Shown: positions 8,357 to 16,537 of the stretch, in pieces
Numbering within the stretch: the stretch's first letter is position 1
How the letters are laid out: every line of letters begins with the position of its first letter
Translations under genes and position numbers: made by a program
Assembly (NCBI GenBank): GCA_965206445.1
Contig: CBDBJR010000002.1
Span: 1,178,001-1,242,000, forward strand
Origin: CBDBJR01 sp965206445
GTDB taxonomy: Bacteria > Pseudomonadota > Gammaproteobacteria > Arenicellales > Poriferihabitantaceae
Direction: 5' to 3'
DNA length: 64,000 nucleotides
Notes under the pieces: model-generated
What the model was told of the DNA's origin: nothing
The model's database searches: none
What the model saw: the letters and a program-made list of their open reading frames with translations, nothing else

Positions 8357-9465
8357 TAATCTCTTTTGGATAAGCGCCAGCAATCTGTGTGTTCAAAAAA
8401 ATAAAGAGATTGCCCGTCCGTTTCTGGCTTGTAAGTATGGACTATAGCTTCACTATCGGAAACAAAAATGGATAGTAGCCAAGAGTGTTTTTTTAATGTG
8501 TGCTGGTTCCACATGACAGGAAAGTCAACCTGATCTATATCGAGCATTTTTTTGACCTTTGCCGATACTTTTGACGATACAATTGTCAGATCTGAACATG
8601 CTTCAGGAGGATCTTTCTTTCGAAGTTCTTCAAATTGTTTGACATCCATACCGCTCATGTCTGCGCATCGACTCACATATTGATGTCGAAGAGGAAGTTT
8701 TATGTGCTTGCGCTGCAACTCTTCCGATTCGAGAAATCGACTCAGAAAGATAGGAAAGTTTCCCGGATCACAAATTACGGCATCTTTTAGCGGTTCTTTT
8801 GTGCCCGCATCCGGATCGAGACAGTAGGATACAGGAGTCGAAGCCAGGATTAACAGTTTATATGGGTGCCGATCGGAAGATATATTTTCATCAGTCAATG
8901 TGGAGCAACTCGAATTCTTCATGTAATCATCAAGATGTGATGGAACGGATAGTCCCACTCTTCTCTGCACGGTTAGCTTGCCATAGTTAAGATATCCAGT
9001 GGAAACTATATCAGTTAAAAAAGCACTACGAAATGAAATCCTTTTTCCCTCATCGAGAATATCTGCATACTGATAAACCAGATAGTATTGACTGAATACC
9101 GCATTTCCGATCAAGTCGGTAAATGAGGCTATATAGAAATGATAGTCAACTCCGTCCGAAGCAGTACAGGCTTTTGACAGCACGACAAACCTGACTTTTT
9201 CTGATTCGGAGTAAGCCGGGTAAATAATTTGCTCATCCTTTTCAACCTGGAAGTGCCGCATTAGCGGCTTTAGGTCGTCCGCAGCTATTTTTCCTTTATT
9301 CGTACCTGCTACCAATTCCATAAAGGGAATCGGATGCTCCGGCATTTTACAGATCTTGATTGCATCCCTTCTGGTAAACCCGTCTCCAGCCTGGCATACA
9401 CCGCTGATCAAGAGCAACAGCAGGCAAAGCGCTCGATTCAGTGTCATCAGATTAAATAAACGCAT
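8344..9465 (-). CDS. exported paralogous protein, family A copy 1 (immunity-like)
   Basis: A 373-residue protein with a clear Sec signal peptide (hydrophobic LCLLLLLISG, then VCQA, cleavage near residue 26), so it should act in the periplasm or beyond. No known domain was recognised. It shares DDLKPLMRHFQVEKDEQIIY, VRFVVLSKACTASDGV and the C-terminal FFEHTDCWRL with the protein at 9598-10680, and more weakly with the two at 10964-13446. It is AT-rich compared with its neighbours, and its 3' end overlaps the end of the formamidase-like gene. Remnants of effector-like genes lie upstream of family members, suggesting it is an orphan immunity-type protein; this is inference. Confidence 0.75.
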   Translation of the reverse strand: MRLFNLMTLNRALCLLLLLISGVCQAGDGFTRRDAIKICKMPEHPIPFMELVAGTNKGKIAADDLKPLMRHFQVEKDEQIIYPAYSESEKVRFVVLSKACTASDGVDYHFYIASFTDLIGNAVFSQYYLVYQYADILDEGKRISFRSAFLTDIVSTGYLNYGKLTVQRRVGLSVPSHLDDYMKNSSCSTLTDENISSDRHPYKLLILASTPVSYCLDPDAGTKEPLKDAVICDPGNFPIFLSRFLESEELQRKHIKLPLRHQYVSRCADMSGMDVKQFEELRKKDPPEACSDLTIVSSKVSAKVKKMLDIDQVDFPVMWNQHTLKKHSWLLSIFVSDSEAIVHTYKPETDGQSLYFFEHTDCWRLSKRDYQSL

Positions 9466-9523
9466 ATTTATGCTCCTCCATATTTGAAGTTATCGATACA
9501 GGTTCGCCGTTAGTTGCATGTTT

Positions 9524-9580
9524 CTATACCAGTCGCAATGGTGTCGGTCTCTCGTTATTCGTGATTTCACTAAATGACAT
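9524..9580 (-). pseudogene. remnant of a gene start beginning Met-Ser-Phe
   Basis: On the minus strand a good AGGAGG site leads to an ATG and 18 codons (MSFSEITNN..) before TAG. A second remnant with an AGGAGG site and an MSF start lies at 10941. The strong translation signal without a usable frame suggests the 5' end of a deleted gene upstream of exported copy 1. Confidence 0.35.
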
Positions 9581-9597
9581 TGGATGTTCCTCCTGTT

Positions 9598-10680
9598 TCA
9601 AAGTGAATAGTTTTCGATGCCAGATAAACGCCAGCAATCTGTATGTTCAAAAAAATAAAGAGATTGTCCACCTGTTCCTGGTTTAAAAGCATGGACTTCG
9701 GCTTCACTATCGGAAACAAAAACAGATAGTAGCCAAGAGCGCTTTTTAAATGTATGTTGGTTCCACATGCCATGAAAAAGATTGGTCATTTTTTCGATCA
9801 TTGGCGATGGGTTTAACGATTTAATTGTAATTTCTGGACACATGTTAGGATATTCCTCTCGAAAATATGCGAATTGTTTAGCATCCATACCGTAGTAGTC
9901 TGCACATGGAGCAATAGATGCATATCGAAAGGGGCGTTTTATGTGCTTACGCTGCAAGTCTTTCGATTCGAGAAATCGACTCAAAAAGATATGAAAGTTT
10001 CCTGAGTCACAAATTACGGCATCTTTTAGTGGCTCTTTTGTGCCCGCATCCGGATCGAGACAGTAGGATACAGGAGTCGAAGCCAGGATTAGCAGTTTAT
10101 ACGGGTGCTGGTCGGAAGATATATTTTCATCGGTCAATGTGGAGCAACTCGAGTTCTTCATATAATCACCAAGATGCGATGAGTCTAACAGACCCACTCT
10201 TCTTTGCACGGTCAGCTTGCCATACTTAAAATCTCCCTCGGTGGGATGTGAAATATTTCTTTTTTCATCGAGGATATCTGCATATTGATAAGCCAGATAG
10301 TATTGACTGAATACTGCATTCCCGGTCGAGTCGGTAAATGAGGATATATAGAAATGATAGTCAACTCCGTCTGAAGCGGTGCAGGCTTTTGATAGCACGA
10401 CAAACCTGACTTTTTCCGATTTGGAGTAAGCCGGGTAAATGATTTGCTCGTCTTTTTCAACTTGAAGGTGTCGTAGTAGCACTTTTAAGTCGTCTGCGGT
10501 TATTTTTCCATTATTGTCGCTTGCTACTACTGCCATAAAGGCAACCGGATCCTCCGGTATTTTGCATAGAGTGACTGCGCCCGTACCATAAAATCCATCT
10601 CCGGCCTTGCATACGCCACCGGTCAAAAGCAATAGTAGGAAAAGTATCCGATTCAGTGTTGTAAGATTAAATAAATGCAT
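9598..10680 (-). CDS. exported paralogous protein, family A copy 2 (immunity-like)
   Basis: A 360-residue exported protein, closely related to the 8344-9465 protein over its whole length, with long identical stretches around CSTLTDENISSD and HPYKLLILASTPVSYCLDPD. It has a signal peptide ending near VCKA. It differs mainly in a shorter segment near residue 150 (SHPTEGDFKYG) and in the variable 270-320 region. This pattern fits proteins that keep a common fold and vary a recognition surface. Its start lies 4 bases after the stop of a truncated hybrid gene upstream, so translation would be coupled. No enzyme motif was seen. Confidence 0.75.
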   Translation of the reverse strand: MHLFNLTTLNRILFLLLLLTGGVCKAGDGFYGTGAVTLCKIPEDPVAFMAVVASDNNGKITADDLKVLLRHLQVEKDEQIIYPAYSKSEKVRFVVLSKACTASDGVDYHFYISSFTDSTGNAVFSQYYLAYQYADILDEKRNISHPTEGDFKYGKLTVQRRVGLLDSSHLGDYMKNSSCSTLTDENISSDQHPYKLLILASTPVSYCLDPDAGTKEPLKDAVICDSGNFHIFLSRFLESKDLQRKHIKRPFRYASIAPCADYYGMDAKQFAYFREEYPNMCPEITIKSLNPSPMIEKMTNLFHGMWNQHTFKKRSWLLSVFVSDSEAEVHAFKPGTGGQSLYFFEHTDCWRLSGIENYSL

Positions 10681-10683
10681 GGT

Positions 10684-10941
10684 TTATGTTTTTCCTGTTT
10701 CAAAGCGTATGGTCTTCGTTGCCGGATAAACGCCAGCAATCTGTATGTTCAAAAAATAAAGAGATTGTCCATCCGCTTTTGGTTTGTAAGTATGAGCTAT
10801 AGCTTCACTGCCCAAATGCATTTCCTCTTTTCCGTCTCGTGTTCTCTTCCCGTAATCGCTGGTTTTCACAGCGGACCAGATATCACAGTTGAGGTCGGCT
10901 ATTGGCGGTAAAATGATATGCATTACATCGTCGAACGACAT
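10684..10941 (-). pseudogene. hybrid remnant: M23 peptidase-like start joined to a family A tail
   Basis: An 85-codon frame after a strong AGGAGG. Residues 1-45 end in SDYGKRTRDGKEEMHLG, like the start of LytM/M23 peptidases (YGxRxxP..G..xHxGxD with a zinc-ligand His). Directly after HLG the sequence becomes the family A C-terminus (SEAIAHTYKP, DGQSLYF). It then frameshifts at a run of A that is one base shorter than in the intact copies, giving a nonsense tail. A deletion appears to have fused an upstream peptidase-like gene to the end of a downstream family A gene. Not expected to be functional. Confidence 0.55.
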
Positions 10942-10963
10942 TGGCTAGTCCTCCTTTTTCAAA

Positions 10964-12106
10964 TTAAGTGGTTGTGGTGTTATTATATCTAAACAAGCGC
11001 CAGCAGTCTTGATATTCAAAATAATAGTTAAGTCCATAGGTAGTGTTCGGTTGGTAAAAACGTACTTTGGCTCCGGCAGGGTTAATATAGGAAACAAAAA
11101 TACCTATATCAAATGGAACTTCTCTTATGGTGCGTTTATCTGGAAGCCGCCACCGGGAATCATCAGCAGGGCCGAGTATCCTTTCTTTCCAGTTGTAGCC
11201 ATCATGTGCCGAGGAATACGGAGGTGGGGAAATCAACAACTGGTGCTCATAATAACCATACTGCAAGGGAAATCTGGTATGTCTGCTTTGAAAATCTTTT
11301 GATGCCATGGCGCTTTCTAGAAATCGATGAAAGTTGCCCGGTTTGCAAACCGATGCACTTTCCGGTAATTCTGTTGCATTCTCTTCAGGTATAGAGAGAT
11401 CGATACAGGAAAATATAAATACCGACGTCAGCATAAAAAATTTATGCGAATGCGCGCTGTCAGAGGCATTGTCGCTCATTAGCAAGTCAGCGCAGATTGG
11501 GTTTTTTATGTGATTGATTAACTGTGATTCATTGGGCAAATCAAACGTCTTTTGTACGATTAAACTCCCGGAGCGTGGGAAGCGTTTGATACTACGATCC
11601 TCATGATGCCAATGATCTACGTAATGGCTAATGCTGCCAAAGGTCGATCCGAAAAAATCCTCATAATAGTGGCTGTCGTTATCATATTCTACATATTTTC
11701 TTTTTCCATCAAGAAAGTCCGAATGTCGATAAACGAGGTGATATTGACTAAATATCGCATTTCCTGCCGCATCAGTAAATGCCGCGATCAAAAAACGATA
11801 GACTACCCCGTCTGAAGCCGTGCATTGTTTCGACAGTGCAACAAATCTGACTTTTTCAAATTTGGAATAATACGGGTAGATTACATATTCATCCTTTTCG
11901 ACCTCGAATTGTGACTTTAAGTTTTTTATATCATCCCCGGTTATTTTCCGCTTGTTTCCGCCTGCTACCGATTCCATAAATAAGGCAACATTTTCCGGTA
12001 ACAGACATACAGATTCAGCCGCGTGCGCGTCCCGGTATACAATAGCGGATAAAATAAATACCAGGTAGAGACACCGACGCAGTATTTTTGAGTTGACTAA
12101 ACACAT
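10964..12106 (-). CDS. exported paralogous protein, family B copy 1
   Basis: A protein of 380 residues from ATG 12106, chosen because GAAGGAG sits 9 bases upstream; the frame stays open to 12160. It has a signal peptide (LYLVFILSAIVYRDAHA). It shares the N-terminal core with family A (ITGDDIKNLKSQFEVEKDEY, ALSKQCTASDGV, FSQYHLVYRHSD) and the C-terminal YFEYQDCWRLF, but has its own central His/Tyr-rich insert (HYYEDFFGSTF) and tail. It is nearly identical to the next upstream gene, the product of a recent tandem duplication with a 1277-base offset. An AGGAGG site for the hybrid remnant overlaps its 3' flank. Function unknown; immunity-type role inferred. Confidence 0.7.
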   Translation of the reverse strand: MCLVNSKILRRCLYLVFILSAIVYRDAHAAESVCLLPENVALFMESVAGGNKRKITGDDIKNLKSQFEVEKDEYVIYPYYSKFEKVRFVALSKQCTASDGVVYRFLIAAFTDAAGNAIFSQYHLVYRHSDFLDGKRKYVEYDNDSHYYEDFFGSTFGSISHYVDHWHHEDRSIKRFPRSGSLIVQKTFDLPNESQLINHIKNPICADLLMSDNASDSAHSHKFFMLTSVFIFSCIDLSIPEENATELPESASVCKPGNFHRFLESAMASKDFQSRHTRFPLQYGYYEHQLLISPPPYSSAHDGYNWKERILGPADDSRWRLPDKRTIREVPFDIGIFVSYINPAGAKVRFYQPNTTYGLNYYFEYQDCWRLFRYNNTTTT

Positions 12107-12129
12107 TCTGTTTTTCTCCTTCAAAAGTT

Positions 12130-12240
12130 TCATGGTTTTATCTGTGGATGTTAACACCATGGTGGTATATTCAAAAGTTGCAAGAAAATAATTTCTACGC
12201 CAGTCGGAAATCGATCCTGGGTTAGTCCTCCTTTCTCAAA
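12130..12240 (-). repeat. intergenic copy of a sequence also present at 14250-14340
   Basis: The stretch with GGTTTTATCTGTGG, TATATTCAAAAG, GCAAGAAA and GGAAATCGATCCTG matches, with small changes, 14250-14340, where it forms the 3' end of the RTX-type remnant plus the spacer to the next gene. It therefore looks like the tail of a lost exoprotein gene left in front of family B copy 1. Confidence 0.5.
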
Positions 12241-13446
12241 TTAAGTGGTTGTGATGTCATTATATCTAAACAAGCGCCAGCAGTCTTGATATTCAAAATA
12301 ATAGTTAAATCCATAGGTAGTGCTCGGCTGGAAAAAACGTACTTTGGCTCCGGCAGGGTTAGTATAGGAAACAAAAATACCTATATCAAATGGAACTTCT
12401 CTTATGGTGCGCTTATCTGGAAGCCGCCACCAGGAATCATCAGCAGGGCCGAGTATCCTTTCTTTCCAGTTGTAGTCCTCATATGGCGAGGAATACGGAG
12501 GTGGGGAAATCAACAACCGGCTCTCATAATAACCGTACTGCAAGGGAAATCTGGTATGTCTGCTTAGAAAATCTTTTGATGCCATGGCGCTTTCTAAAAA
12601 TCGATGAAAGTTGCCCGGTTTGCAAACCGATGCACTTTCCGGTAATTCTGTTGCATTCTCTTCAGGTATAGAGAGATCGATACAGGAAAATATAAATACC
12701 GACGTCAGCATAAAAAATTTATGCGAATGCGCGCTGTCAGAGGCATTGTCGCTCATTAGCAAGTCAGCACAGATTGGGTTTTTTATGTGATCAATTAACT
12801 GTGATTCATTGGGCAAATCAAACGTCTTTTGTACGATTAAACTCCCGGAGCGTGGGAAGCGTTTGATACTACGATCCTCATGATGCCAATGATCTACGTA
12901 ATGGCTAATGCTGCCAAAGGTCGATCCGAAAAAATCCTCATAATAGTGGCTGTCATTATCATATTCTACATATTTTCTTTTTCCATCAAGAAAGTCCGAA
13001 TGTCGATAAACGAGGTGATATTGACTAAATATCGCATTTCCTGCCGCATCAGTAAATGCCGCGATCAAAAAACGATAGACTACTCCGTCTGAAGCCGTGC
13101 ATTGTTTCGACAGTGCAACAAATCTGACTTTTTCAGATTTTGAATAATACGGGTAGATCACATATTCATCTTTTTTGACCTCGAATTGTGACTTTAAGTT
13201 TTTTATATCATCTCCGGTTATTTTCCGCTTGTTTCCGCCTGCTACCGATTCCATAAATAAGGCAACATTTTCCGGTAATAGACATACAGATTCAGCCGCG
13301 TGCGCGTCCCGGTATACAATAGCGGATAAAATAAATACCAGGTAGAGACATCGCCGCAGTATCTTTAAGCTTTTTTCAGTAACTCTTTCATAGGTCGCAT
13401 AGGCTTCCTGTTCATAATCAGGCATAATTTTATTATGATTTATCAT
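12241..13446 (-). CDS. exported paralogous protein, family B copy 2
   Basis: A 401-residue near-duplicate of the 10964-12106 protein. The two agree from LKILRRCLYLVF to the C-terminus with only scattered substitutions, some clustered near YESRLLISPPPYSS. The N-terminal extension (MINHNKIMPDYEQEAYATYE) is unrelated to copy 1, so the duplication joint lies just before the signal peptide. The start ATG overlaps the stop of the upstream membrane-protein gene (ATGA), giving tight coupling. If the extension is really translated, the signal peptide is internal. An internal start is possible but no good site was seen. Confidence 0.7.
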   Translation of the reverse strand: MINHNKIMPDYEQEAYATYERVTEKSLKILRRCLYLVFILSAIVYRDAHAAESVCLLPENVALFMESVAGGNKRKITGDDIKNLKSQFEVKKDEYVIYPYYSKSEKVRFVALSKQCTASDGVVYRFLIAAFTDAAGNAIFSQYHLVYRHSDFLDGKRKYVEYDNDSHYYEDFFGSTFGSISHYVDHWHHEDRSIKRFPRSGSLIVQKTFDLPNESQLIDHIKNPICADLLMSDNASDSAHSHKFFMLTSVFIFSCIDLSIPEENATELPESASVCKPGNFHRFLESAMASKDFLSRHTRFPLQYGYYESRLLISPPPYSSPYEDYNWKERILGPADDSWWRLPDKRTIREVPFDIGIFVSYTNPAGAKVRFFQPSTTYGFNYYFEYQDCWRLFRYNDITTT

Positions 13447-13979
13447 GTTTTAACTCCTAATGTAATGTAGCTTTGATTATTGTTGCGAAATTTAAAAATG
13501 GCAGCTCGGCTGAATGGAAAGCAGGTGTCGAGTGGAATACCTGGTTCAAAATTATTATCTTTAAATTTATTTTTTAGTCTCTGCGTAAAATTATGTTGTT
13601 TTACGTCAAAATCGACACTCCGTCTTTGGTATGATATATAGTGAAATTTTTGATTTTTCTGAAATAAAATATGAAAGCGAGCTTCGCTTATTTCAATCTC
13701 GTTATTTTGTTTTTTTTCCCAAAGTTTTTTATTAATTGATTCAAAGCCAGATACTCCTCCTTGATATGGAGTCAACATACAAATTGTATCCCAGTTACCT
13801 TTAAAAATATTACTGGCATGCTCAAATTCATCATAACCGATGTTCTCGATACGTTTTTTAATTGCCTTCTCTTCCTTGGAGAGAAAGTCGTATTCAGAAA
13901 TAAATAGACCAACAATAGCGTAAAAAGCTACAGAATGAAAAATCAAAACAGGAATCAGCATCTTTTTTAAAAACTTCAT
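13443..13979 (-). CDS. small membrane-anchored protein, immunity-like
   Basis: A 178-residue protein with one N-terminal membrane segment (LIPVLIFHSVAFYAIVGLFI) and a hydrophilic remainder, so it is likely anchored with the C-terminal domain in the periplasm. The motif WDTICMLTPYQGG is the kind of short W-D-x-x-C-x-x-P-Y element seen in small membrane-anchored immunity-like proteins; I cannot name a family. It overlaps the next gene by 4 bases. A truncated relative lies at 14128-14250. Very AT-rich. Confidence 0.65.
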   Translation of the reverse strand: MKFLKKMLIPVLIFHSVAFYAIVGLFISEYDFLSKEEKAIKKRIENIGYDEFEHASNIFKGNWDTICMLTPYQGGVSGFESINKKLWEKKQNNEIEISEARFHILFQKNQKFHYISYQRRSVDFDVKQHNFTQRLKNKFKDNNFEPGIPLDTCFPFSRAAIFKFRNNNQSYITLGVKT

Positions 13980-14127
13980 GGTTTTAATCGAGTTGTTTGA
14001 TGGCCGTTGTATCAGAGTTCAGCATTCTAAATATATTTATTGTCCACAATGCAGGAAGTATAAGATATAAGTCGAGTTTTATTGTTTTTAGAATCCTGCT
14101 CACCTTCGACATCCTCGCTAATACCCT

Positions 14128-14250
14128 TTAATGAAATCCATAAAAATAATAATAATATGCAATAGAAAAAAATACAGTAGCAAGAATAGCAGCAAGAGCA
14201 ACAGAGTTGAAAATCAGAATAGCCATTAGTAACTTTTTTAAAAATTTCAT
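14128..14250 (-). pseudogene. truncated paralogue of the membrane-anchored protein
   Basis: A 40-codon frame starts MKFLKKLLMAILIFNSVALA, matching the start of the 178-residue protein (MKFLKKMLIPVLIFHSVAFY). After the membrane segment it runs into YYYYFYGFH and stops. The soluble part is missing, so it is the stub of a second copy. The 13980-14127 stretch between the two holds nothing else that I can recognise. Confidence 0.55.
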
Positions 14251-14293
14251 GGTTTTACCTATGGGGGTTAATGCTATGGTGTATATTCAAAAG

Positions 14294-14766
14294 CTACAAG
14301 AAATTTCCCATGTCGGTCGGAAATCGATCCTGCCGGTTTGCCCCTGGGCGACGCTCAAAGTCATTGAGCAATCCCGTTACGGGCGGGGCATGGAATAAGT
14401 TCAGCGCAAACCGGTTGAGTCCGGCATCACGGCTCATGGCGATATACAGGCCCGACATTTGTCTGTAGCCTTTGACGGCCAATACCGCCGGGCATATTTT
14501 GGCATCACCGACAAAGCGGGTGGAAGTGGGGTTGGTGACGAATTCAATGTCGGCGGCAATGCTGTGTCTGCCGTCGCGCCAGAGGAAAGCGCTTTGGCGG
14601 GCGATTTGAGCGTCTGTGCCGGTTTGTTTGGGGACACTATAGTGTTCCAGGTTGATGCTGGCGCTGCCAGCCTGTGTCAGTGAGCGCAATTCGGCGGCCT
14701 GGCTGATGCCGTCGGCCAAGTAAACCGGCGCTAATGCCGTGGGCGGTGGGGCGCTTGAGCAGGCGT
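14294..14766 (-). pseudogene. fragment of an RTX/FrpC-type secreted exoprotein
   Basis: The minus-strand frame encodes LADGISQAAELRSLTQAG, INLEHYSV, then IEFVTNPTSTRFVGD, and GYRQMSGLYIAMSRDAGLN. These follow the order seen in large RTX-type exoproteins (ADG..AELRSL..GI..I.L, ADVWF.T.P..TRY.GD, GYG.LPDLHIAMS.D), where the stretch precedes the toxic C-terminus. There is no start codon in frame for LADG, the reading frame breaks upstream near the proline-rich APPPT, and no calcium-binding repeats remain. It is best read as a degraded internal/C-terminal piece of a secreted effector. Confidence 0.5.
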
Positions 14767-14860
14767 ATGCCGCCGTATCGTTTTCGTATTCAGCATAATG
14801 GCCTCCTCCTCGGTGAATTTATTTGTTCGATTGTTTATAATCGTTTATTCCGGCTATTAT

Positions 14861-14974
14861 ATGCCAGTTAAACAGGATAAAAAGCGAAAATTCTACCTGT
14901 TGGGCCTGGCCGACGGGCTGGCCCGTTTGGGCGACGACCGCCGCCTTTTTATTCTGCGGCCAGACCCGATTTAA
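14861..14974 (+). CDS. possible 37-residue peptide
   Basis: A short frame from ATG 14861 to TAA encodes a basic start (KQDKKRKFYLL) and a LADGLARLGDDRRLFIL middle. A TATAAT-like box lies at 14836-14841. No homologue is recognised and no clear ribosome site was seen, so this may be a decayed end rather than a gene. Confidence 0.25.
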   Translation: MPVKQDKKRKFYLLGLADGLARLGDDRRLFILRPDPI

Positions 14975-15016
14975 TCACCACTGCGATTGCACGCAGCCAA
15001 TGTTGAGGCGATGACG

Positions 15017-16492
15017 ATGGTTTTAAGACTTGCGTATGATAATTTTCTGGGCAAAAGCCCGGCGTTTTTTAAAAATACTATCTTGATATTTCTGCTGCTG
15101 GCACTGCCGATAAAGTTGATTTTTGGCGGCACGGTTACCGGCTGGCTGTTTATTGCGATGTTCATATTTACGCTGGCGATGGCGCTGAAATGCTATCCGC
15201 TGCAAAGCGGCGGCATACTCGGCATCGCTATCCTGGCGCTGGGCTTGACTTCGCCCGAGACGGTCTGGAGTGAAATACAGTCGAATCTGGGCGTGCTCGC
15301 GCTGCTGATTTTTATGGTCAGCTTTATCTATTTTATGAAGCCGCTGCTGGTGTTTATTTTTGCCAGATTGATCATGCGGGTCGAAAGCAAATGGAAGTTG
15401 TCGCTGCTGTTTTCATTCGCCGCTGCGTTTTTGTCGGCTTTTTTGGATGCGTTGACGGTTACCGCGGTGCTGATTACGGTTTTCTCGGCGCTGTATGCGG
15501 TGTATGAAAAGGTGCATTCGCTGGAGGGCATCGACTACGATCAGGATAATGTCGCGGATAACGTGCAGCTCGGCGGCGACATGTTGGCGGATTTTCGCGC
15601 TTTCATGCGCAGCCTGGTGATGCACGGCGCGGTCGGCACCGCCCTGGGGGGCGTGTGTACGCTGGTCGGGGAGCCGCAAAACCTGCTGATTGGCGAGAAG
15701 ATGGGCTGGAATTTTATCGAGTTTGCCCGGCAGATGGCGGGTGTGACGATGCCGTCGGTGCTGGCCGGATTTGCGACTTGTGTTGTGCTGGAGTTGACCG
15801 GAAAATTCGGCTTTGGCGGCAAACTCGATCCGAAAGTGAGAGAAATTTTCAGCGCCTATTTGCAGCAGCAGGATGGCGAGCGCAGCCGCAACGACGTGTA
15901 TGCCCTATATATACAAGGGCTAAGCGGCCTGATTTTGATTGTCGGGTTGGCGCTGCATATCATGGAGGTCGGGCTGATTGGGTTGTGCATGCTGGTGTTC
16001 GTTACCGCGATGACCGGCATCAAGGAAGAGCATCAGATCGGCAGAGCGTTTGAAGAGTCGCTGCCGTTCGTATCGCTGCTGTGTATTTTCTTCGTCGTGG
16101 TCGGCATGATTCACGATTTGCATTTGTTCTCGCCGGTGATTGATTGGGTGCTGCGCCTGCCGCTCGAACAGCAGCCGAAAGCCTTCTTCCTGGCCAACGG
16201 GGCTTTATCCGCCATCTCCGACAATGTGTTTGTCGCGACGGTGTACATCAATGAAATCAAGTCGGCGTTCGATGCCGGCATGATCGACCGGGCGCATTTC
16301 GATGCGCTGGCGATCGCAATCAATACCGGCACCAATCTGCCGTCGGTCGCCACGCCAAACGGTCAGGCGGCTTTCCTGTTTCTGTTGACCTCGGCACTGG
16401 CGCCGGCGATTCGCCTGGGCTATATCACAATGGTATATATGGCGCTGCCGTATACGGTTGTCCTGACCGTGGTCGGCTATCTGTTTCAGTAG
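15017..16492 (+). CDS. nhaB: Na+/H+ antiporter NhaB
   Basis: A 491-residue polytopic membrane protein of the NhaB family, which exports Na+ in exchange for protons across the inner membrane. Seen: the N-terminal NFLGKSPAFFK motif, SFAAAFLSAFLDALTVTAVLI, the GTALGGVCTLVGEPQNLLI loop, and SAISDNVFVATVYINE with NTGTNLPSVATPNGQAAFLF near the C-terminus, all hallmarks of NhaB. GAGG at 15005-15008 is spaced best for ATG 17 bases further on at 15017. ATG 15011 and an in-frame TTG at 14987 are alternatives. Convergent with the monooxygenase gene downstream; fits salt stress in a marine organism. Confidence 0.93.
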   Translation: MVLRLAYDNFLGKSPAFFKNTILIFLLLALPIKLIFGGTVTGWLFIAMFIFTLAMALKCYPLQSGGILGIAILALGLTSPETVWSEIQSNLGVLALLIFMVSFIYFMKPLLVFIFARLIMRVESKWKLSLLFSFAAAFLSAFLDALTVTAVLITVFSALYAVYEKVHSLEGIDYDQDNVADNVQLGGDMLADFRAFMRSLVMHGAVGTALGGVCTLVGEPQNLLIGEKMGWNFIEFARQMAGVTMPSVLAGFATCVVLELTGKFGFGGKLDPKVREIFSAYLQQQDGERSRNDVYALYIQGLSGLILIVGLALHIMEVGLIGLCMLVFVTAMTGIKEEHQIGRAFEESLPFVSLLCIFFVVVGMIHDLHLFSPVIDWVLRLPLEQQPKAFFLANGALSAISDNVFVATVYINEIKSAFDAGMIDRAHFDALAIAINTGTNLPSVATPNGQAAFLFLLTSALAPAIRLGYITMVYMALPYTVVLTVVGYLFQ

Positions 16493-16537
16493 CGGCCGGC
16501 CGGCGATAAACGGCTCGCCGGCTCACCGCCGCCGCAC

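Noticed and set aside
9570..9773. 67-codon minus-strand frame over the family A copy 2 tail
   Set aside because: It is another frame of the intact gene's 3' end; the same frame appears in the hybrid remnant only because of its frameshift.
16493..16537. GC-rich inverted repeats as a terminator between nhaB and tmm
   Set aside because: CCGGCCGGCC-type sequence is self-complementary but has no T-run on either strand; evidence is too weak.
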